From Methylovulum sp. (lineage in GTDB: Bacteria; Pseudomonadota; Gammaproteobacteria; Methylococcales; Methylomonadaceae), in contig JACXTQ010000124.1 of NCBI GenBank assembly GCA_016919605.1, positions 1 to 7,843 of the forward strand: DNA of 7,843 bases, given 5' to 3'. The first letter of the stretch is position 1. The number at the start of each line of letters is the position of its first letter. This document shows, piece after piece, positions 6,662 to 7,843 of this stretch. The notes beneath the pieces are model-generated. The model saw only the letters and a program-made list of their open reading frames with translations, ran no database searches and was not told where the DNA came from. The translations under genes were made by a program, and so were the position numbers.

Positions 6662-6690
6662 ATTATAGCGATAATAGCTCTTTTTTTCAA
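6662..6690 (-). promoter_or_regulatory. Sigma-70 promoter for trkA-trkH
   Basis: On the minus strand a -35 TTGAAA (6685-6690) and a -10 TATAAT (6662-6667, exact consensus) are separated by exactly 17 bp. Transcription would begin near 6655, leaving a leader of roughly 75 nt before the TTG start of trkA. It is the clearest promoter in the window and lies in the right place for a trkA-trkH transcript. Confidence 0.78.
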
Positions 6691-6838
6691 TTTCATTTGA
6701 ACTATTTCACATAAACGCATGTCTTGCCCAAAATTTAAGCGCCCCGCCCTTCTTTGGCCAACATAGCGGACGTTTTAGGTACTGGAAAACGCCAAGCACT
6801 AACAAACGCCCAGTCGCAACACTGCCGTGTGCAAGCCT

Positions 6839-6867
6839 AAAAATGGGTAACGTATCGATACTAGCCC
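6839..6867 (-). terminator. Weak candidate terminator after the Anbu gene
   Basis: About 30 nt after the Anbu stop on the minus strand, GGG (6865-6867 as CCC on plus) and CCC (6845-6847 as GGG on plus) bracket the 10-bp palindrome GTATCGATAC (6852-6861). Five T follow at 6839-6843. The pairing has bulges and the stem is short, so this is a poor intrinsic terminator at best. The palindrome could equally be a protein site. Confidence 0.3.
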
Positions 6868-6895
6868 TACCAGCCTGGGGTTTTATCGGTCCAAA

Positions 6896-7651
6896 TCAAA
6901 GTTCCACACGCATGGGCTTCACGGCATCCTTGCTCAGGGATGGCAAGGCGGCGATGGCTTCGCGCAATTTGGTTTCCCAACTGCGCCGCAGTTGCAGCAT
7001 ATAGTCGTCACCGTCATCAAAGCAATAATATTCTTGCAAACTAAAACCATCCTTGCGGTACACCAACATTTCCACAGGTGCCCCGACACTGGCGTTACTG
7101 CGGATAGTGGAGTCCATAGATACCAAGCAACAACGCGCGGCTTCGTCTATGGGCGTATCCAGCTTAAGGAAACGATCCAATATCGGCTTGCCGTATTTGC
7201 TTTCGCCGATTTGCAAGAATGGGGTGTTGGCAGACGTGGTGATACTGTTGCCTTCGGCGTAAATCATGTATGCCCCATGCGGCTCATCACCGATTTGCCC
7301 GGCCAAAATAAAGGTGGCGGACGGGTTAAAAGCCGATTGCCCTTGGGTGTTAGTATGCTGCTTTTGCTTTTCAACACTGATATGGCCTAAATAATCGGCG
7401 GCCTCGGACAAGCATTCGACGGTATTGATATTGACTTTAGCATCTTTGATTTTATCGCGGTGCATTTGCTCAAGAACGGCTTGCGTGGTGGCAAGGTTCC
7501 CAGCCGAAAGCAAGACGATCTTGCGGTCCGGGCGGCTGTTAAATGCGTGCATTTTGCCGTGCGTACTCACATTATCGATACCCGCATTGGTTCTTGAATC
7601 AGAAACTAAGATCAACCCTTCGTTGATTGAAGCTGCAATACAATAAGTCAT
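6896..7651 (-). CDS. Anbu-type proteasome-related protein (ancestral beta subunit)
   Basis: This 251-residue protein belongs to the Anbu branch of the proteasome/HslV Ntn-hydrolase superfamily, which forms ring- or spiral-like assemblies in the bacterial cytoplasm. Clear peptidase activity has been hard to show for the family. Thr2 would become the N-terminal nucleophile after Met removal. Asp18 in SDSRTNAG and Lys33 in HGKMHAF match the canonical Asp17 and Lys33 region, and LLSAGNLATT (47-56) supplies the substrate-side loop. IGESKYGKPILDR (148-160) and SMDSTIRSNASVGAP (178-192) are typical of Anbu. The C-terminal extension (about 205-251) also separates it from HslV. All catalytic residues are retained, so it is not a dead copy. 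The ATG at 7651 must be the start because Thr has to follow it, although no clear Shine-Dalgarno is seen. The gene upstream looks transglutaminase-like, as expected for Anbu loci. No HslU-type ATPase is nearby. Confidence 0.92.
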   Translation of the reverse strand: MTYCIAASINEGLILVSDSRTNAGIDNVSTHGKMHAFNSRPDRKIVLLSAGNLATTQAVLEQMHRDKIKDAKVNINTVECLSEAADYLGHISVEKQKQHTNTQGQSAFNPSATFILAGQIGDEPHGAYMIYAEGNSITTSANTPFLQIGESKYGKPILDRFLKLDTPIDEAARCCLVSMDSTIRSNASVGAPVEMLVYRKDGFSLQEYYCFDDGDDYMLQLRRSWETKLREAIAALPSLSKDAVKPMRVEL

Positions 7652-7719
7652 AGTTATTATTTTTTATGGAACATTCAAAATGGCCGCTATTTTAATCTTT
7701 TTCAGCCAGAAATGCGCCA

Positions 7720-7843
7720 TCAATTCATAGTATTACCTAAATTTTCCACGCGCACCACCATATTGGTGAGGATTGCGCCTGAACCGAACTGGTGAAAGAC
7801 CGACACATCGGCGGCATCGCGCCCAAAAGCGACAATGACCCTA
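7720..7843 (-). CDS. C-terminal end of a probable transglutaminase-like protein
   Basis: Forty residues before a TGA stop are visible; the rest is beyond the right edge. The segment VAFGRDAADVS resembles the GRDxxDV motif near the C terminus of bacterial transglutaminase-like cysteine proteases, and is followed by a beta-strand-like run ILTNMVVRVENL. The catalytic Cys-His-Asp core would lie outside the window, so the call rests on this short motif and on context: Anbu genes are usually found with a transglutaminase-like gene, an alpha-E domain gene and an ATP-grasp gene. The stop is 68 bp upstream of the Anbu start on the same strand, which fits one transcript. Identity is probable rather than certain. 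Confidence 0.65.
   Translation of the reverse strand, partial: RVIVAFGRDAADVSVFHQFGSGAILTNMVVRVENLGNTMN

Larger units (their letters stand above)
6580..6895. other. Intergenic region between trkA and the Anbu gene
   Basis: This 316-bp gap holds the trkA leader and promoter on its left side and the 3' flank of the Anbu gene on its right. The middle (about 6700-6840) has no convincing gene. It does contain small structures: a hairpin-capable pair GG(A)CGTTTT / AAAACGCC at 6768-6793 with a 9-nt loop, a second copy of AAACGCC shortly after, an 8-bp palindrome TTGGCCAA at 6754-6761, and ACAC-TGCC-GTGT at about 6820-6831. None is followed by a T-run. I see no tRNA and cannot assign a known RNA. 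Confidence 0.6.

Overview
The window reads as ordinary chromosome of a gammaproteobacterium, most likely a methanotroph or other methylotroph of the Methylococcales type. That guess is an inference. It rests on a MxaJ/XoxJ-type periplasmic protein (a family tied to PQQ methanol dehydrogenases) together with gammaproteobacterial-style XseA, TrkA and TrkH. There are no tRNAs, rRNAs, insertion sequences, CRISPR arrays or phage genes.

Layout from left to right. (1) 1-2154, minus strand: an apparent four-gene operon, read from right to left. It runs from a small lipoprotein to a MxaJ/XoxJ-like solute-binding protein, then bluB (5,6-dimethylbenzimidazole synthase), then cobT (DMB phosphoribosyltransferase, cut by the left edge). 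The last three genes overlap or nearly touch, and bluB and cobT appear to use non-ATG starts. BluB makes the cobalamin lower-ligand base and CobT activates it, so these two form one short pathway. Why a periplasmic MxaJ-like protein and a lipoprotein precede them is the main open question here. (2) 2155-2313: a divergent intergenic region with a symmetric -10-like sequence, a direct repeat over the lipoprotein start codon and a weak inverted repeat. (3) 2314-3660, plus strand: xseA, the large subunit of exonuclease VII, complete with its active-site residues. (4) 3670-6579, minus strand: trkA followed by trkH, the regulatory and membrane subunits of the Trk potassium uptake system, converging on xseA with only 9 bp between stops. 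A near-consensus sigma-70 promoter lies upstream of trkA, and its TTG start is supported by a good Shine-Dalgarno. (5) 6580-6895: a 316-bp gap with the trkA promoter, small inverted repeats and a weak candidate terminator for the next gene. (6) 6896-7843, minus strand: an Anbu-type proteasome-related protein, preceded by the C-terminal end of a probable transglutaminase-like protein. That pairing is the usual Anbu neighbourhood.

No wholly new system is evident. The two places that deserve attention are the lipoprotein/MxaJ-like/bluB/cobT operon and the Anbu locus running off the right edge.
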